A stretch of 64,000 nucleotides of DNA from assembly GCF_900156735.1 (NCBI RefSeq), contig NZ_FTOL01000001.1, positions 558,001 to 622,000 on the forward strand, in the 5' to 3' direction. Within the stretch, counting starts at the first letter, position 1. The number at the start of each line of letters is the position of its first letter. The position numbers were made by a program, and so were the translations under genes. Shown one piece after another: positions 62,457 through 64,000 of this stretch. The notes below the pieces were generated by a model. It did not search any database. It was given only the letters and a program-made list of their open reading frames with translations, and was not told the DNA's origin. This DNA comes from Chryseobacterium ureilyticum (GTDB lineage Bacteria > Bacteroidota > Bacteroidia > Flavobacteriales > Weeksellaceae).

Positions 62457-63227
62457 ATGAATTTTTACACCATTTCATTATTGGATGATTTGGCTGGGCG
62501 AAATATCTCTAAATTTTGCAATTTAAACTTTGTGAAGCCAGCCGTTTTGTTCTCCGACCAACTGGAATTATCTGGGCGTTTGCAAAGTATTGTGGATAGC
62601 TTTTATGCTATTTTAAAAAAGCTTGATATTATTCCAGAAGAAGCATTTAAGAAGGAGCATGTATGTAGTTTTGATTTTACAGATTTAAATGATTACGAAC
62701 CCATCGTGCTTGACGTTATTGCTAAGCTGAACTGGAAAGCCCAGGCTTTTAAGGATGTGTTTCCAGTTCATCACAGATATACAGAAGGGGACAGTATGCA
62801 CCTTGTGGTTGGAATAGCATATTTGGAAGACATAAGGAATGGTTACTTGCATTTTGTTGACCTATCGGTCCCAAAGCATGTACTACAAGACGTGCCATCC
62901 GATGTTTCATACATAAAGGATTTACTAAAGTCGTATAATTTGGGATTTAAACAGACCCTTCAAAATTATATTGAATCCAAAGGTTATAATTATGAACATT
63001 TTCAGCGCGACTCCAAGCTATGTCTTGGTGATTCTTTCTATCGGTTTTGGTTAAAAATTAAGATGTTGGAAGCTGTTGGTGATATTGCCTTTACTACCCT
63101 TAGCTTGAAGGAAATAGCATTCAAAAACAATTTTTCTGATTACGAGAACATGCACAAGGTTTTTGTAAGGAATGGAATTCGTCTTGGTGATATTCCGCGA
63201 TTGGCCAAACTGAAGGTTGGTAAATAA
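62457..63227 (+). CDS. Possible AraC-like regulator (256 aa), unknown family
   Basis: A soluble protein. The last about 60 residues (FWLKIKMLEAVGDIAF, then LSLKEIAFKNNFSDYENMHK and VFVRNGIRLGDIPRL) resemble the second half of an AraC double HTH, with the first helix pair weak. The N-terminal about 180 residues do not match a family I know (FPVHHRYTEGDSMHLVVGIA). It could be a regulator of cargo genes at the right end of the element. It stands alone after the tra terminator. Confidence 0.6.
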   Translation: MNFYTISLLDDLAGRNISKFCNLNFVKPAVLFSDQLELSGRLQSIVDSFYAILKKLDIIPEEAFKKEHVCSFDFTDLNDYEPIVLDVIAKLNWKAQAFKDVFPVHHRYTEGDSMHLVVGIAYLEDIRNGYLHFVDLSVPKHVLQDVPSDVSYIKDLLKSYNLGFKQTLQNYIESKGYNYEHFQRDSKLCLGDSFYRFWLKIKMLEAVGDIAFTTLSLKEIAFKNNFSDYENMHKVFVRNGIRLGDIPRLAKLKVGK

Positions 63228-63324
63228 ATATTTGGCATGTTTTTCCTCAAAATGGAAATATTATCATCAATATTGTCCGTATTATAATTTCCTATATTGG
63301 CGAAATTTGTCATAATCAATGCTA

Positions 63325-64000
63325 ATGATTATGATAGTTGTAAATTTTATAGGGAAGCATTTTGTGAAGATTGTCAGTATTTTGCTGGCCTTGCTTTTTA
63401 TGTATGCTGCCGCCAACAAACTATTAGATTTTGAAAACTTTCAGGTGCAATTGGCACAATCACCGCTTCTGAGCGCATATGCTGGGATAATATCTTACGG
63501 AATTATTACCATTGAATTAATTGTTGCAGTCATGCTCTGTTTGAGTGATTCCAGACAGGCGGGGTTGTATGCATCCCTTGGATTAATGAGTGCTTTTACC
63601 ATTTATATCTATCTTATACTAAATTACAGTGACTTCATCCCCTGTAGTTGTGGAGGAATTCTTGAAAAGTTAGGCTGGACCGAGCATCTAATCTTTAATA
63701 TTTGTTTTGTTGTTTTGTCTGCACTAGGAATTTTCGTTCTTGTTAGAAAAAACAAGGGGAAGACGTGGAACGCAATACTTTTATCAATAAGTACAGTCAT
63801 TGTCAGCTGTCTTGTTGTAATTATCATGTTTATCTCTTCGGAAAATATTATTAAGAAGGAAAACAACTTTACAAGACGGTTCTTGCAGCATCCTATTTTT
63901 GACGATAAAACGGTGAATTTGAGTGTGAATTCCTATTATTTTGCAGGAATAGCAGAGGGTAAAATCTATCTCGGAAATCTGACTACACCATTGTTCATAG
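63325..64000 (+). CDS. MauE/DoxX-like membrane protein, partial (runs off right edge)
   Basis: About 225 residues visible from ATG 63325. Four membrane segments: VKIVSILLALLFMYAAANKL, IITIELIVAVMLCL, ASLGLMSAFTIYIYLIL and IFNICFVVLSALGIFVLV, with a conserved IPCSCGG between the third and fourth, as in MauE/DoxX proteins where the Cys pair handles disulphide electrons. A fifth segment (ISTVIVSCLVVIIMFI) leads to a periplasmic domain (DDKTVNLSVNSYYFAGIAEG) that continues past the edge. Often paired with thioredoxin-like partners in Bacteroidota. Confidence 0.75.
   Translation, partial: MIMIVVNFIGKHFVKIVSILLALLFMYAAANKLLDFENFQVQLAQSPLLSAYAGIISYGIITIELIVAVMLCLSDSRQAGLYASLGLMSAFTIYIYLILNYSDFIPCSCGGILEKLGWTEHLIFNICFVVLSALGIFVLVRKNKGKTWNAILLSISTVIVSCLVVIIMFISSENIIKKENNFTRRFLQHPIFDDKTVNLSVNSYYFAGIAEGKIYLGNLTTPLFI

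Noticed and set aside
1..64000. CRISPR array, rRNA or tRNA genes
   Set aside because: No regularly spaced repeats of 25-40 bases and no rRNA or foldable tRNA sequence were recognised.

Overview
The window reads as a Bacteroidota chromosome segment, probably a flavobacterium of the Chryseobacterium/Elizabethkingia kind or a Sphingobacterium. The evidence is AT-rich DNA, few Shine-Dalgarno-like sites, and a complete set of Bacteroidetes-type conjugation genes (TraA to TraQ, MobA/B/C, RteC). No rRNA, tRNA or CRISPR array was recognised.

Layout. (1) Positions 1-4800 are ordinary chromosome: the start of a GH130 glycoside phosphorylase on the left edge, an AraC-type regulator, a CinA-C protein and a secreted serine hydrolase. 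(2) Positions about 5000-20950 form a defence island. It holds a four-gene minus-strand operon of nuclease-like proteins (5136-10642), a Gabija-like OLD nuclease plus UvrD helicase pair (11056-14857), a 1077-aa nuclease-NACHT/STAND protein, and a large serine recombinase with a small overlapping partner gene. Related repeats at 5051, 10737 and 20877 separate the blocks and look like integration scars. (3) Positions 21061-26709 are a composite transposon: an IS982-type element, itself split by an IS4-family element, has mobilised a DyP peroxidase/catalase-like/unknown gene trio. The unit has 20-bp terminal inverted repeats and a 9-bp target duplication. (4) Positions 26896-31865 hold a second nuclease-STAND protein with C-terminal TPR-like helices and, divergently, a three-gene operon that looks like a graspetide (omega-ester/amide RiPP) pathway. 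That operon encodes a precursor with three repeated Thr/acidic cores, an MvdD-like ATP-grasp ligase and a small membrane protein. (5) From about 33 kb to the right edge lies an integrative conjugative element of the CTnDOT type: regulation (RteC, HTH protein), DNA processing (DUF3945, TopB, DUF1896, a 1782-aa methylase-helicase, histone H1-like), mobilisation (MobC, MobB, MobA, an oriT-like cloverleaf) and the mating apparatus (TraA, B, D, E, F, G, I, J, K, L, M, N, O, Q). No integrase for this element is inside the window.

The observations most worth checking are a 50-bp perfect-hairpin insertion inside the Walker A codons of traG that splits the gene in two frames, the graspetide-like operon, the four-nuclease operon, the IS982 composite transposon, and three beta-clamp-binding-like motifs in the linker of the methylase-helicase.
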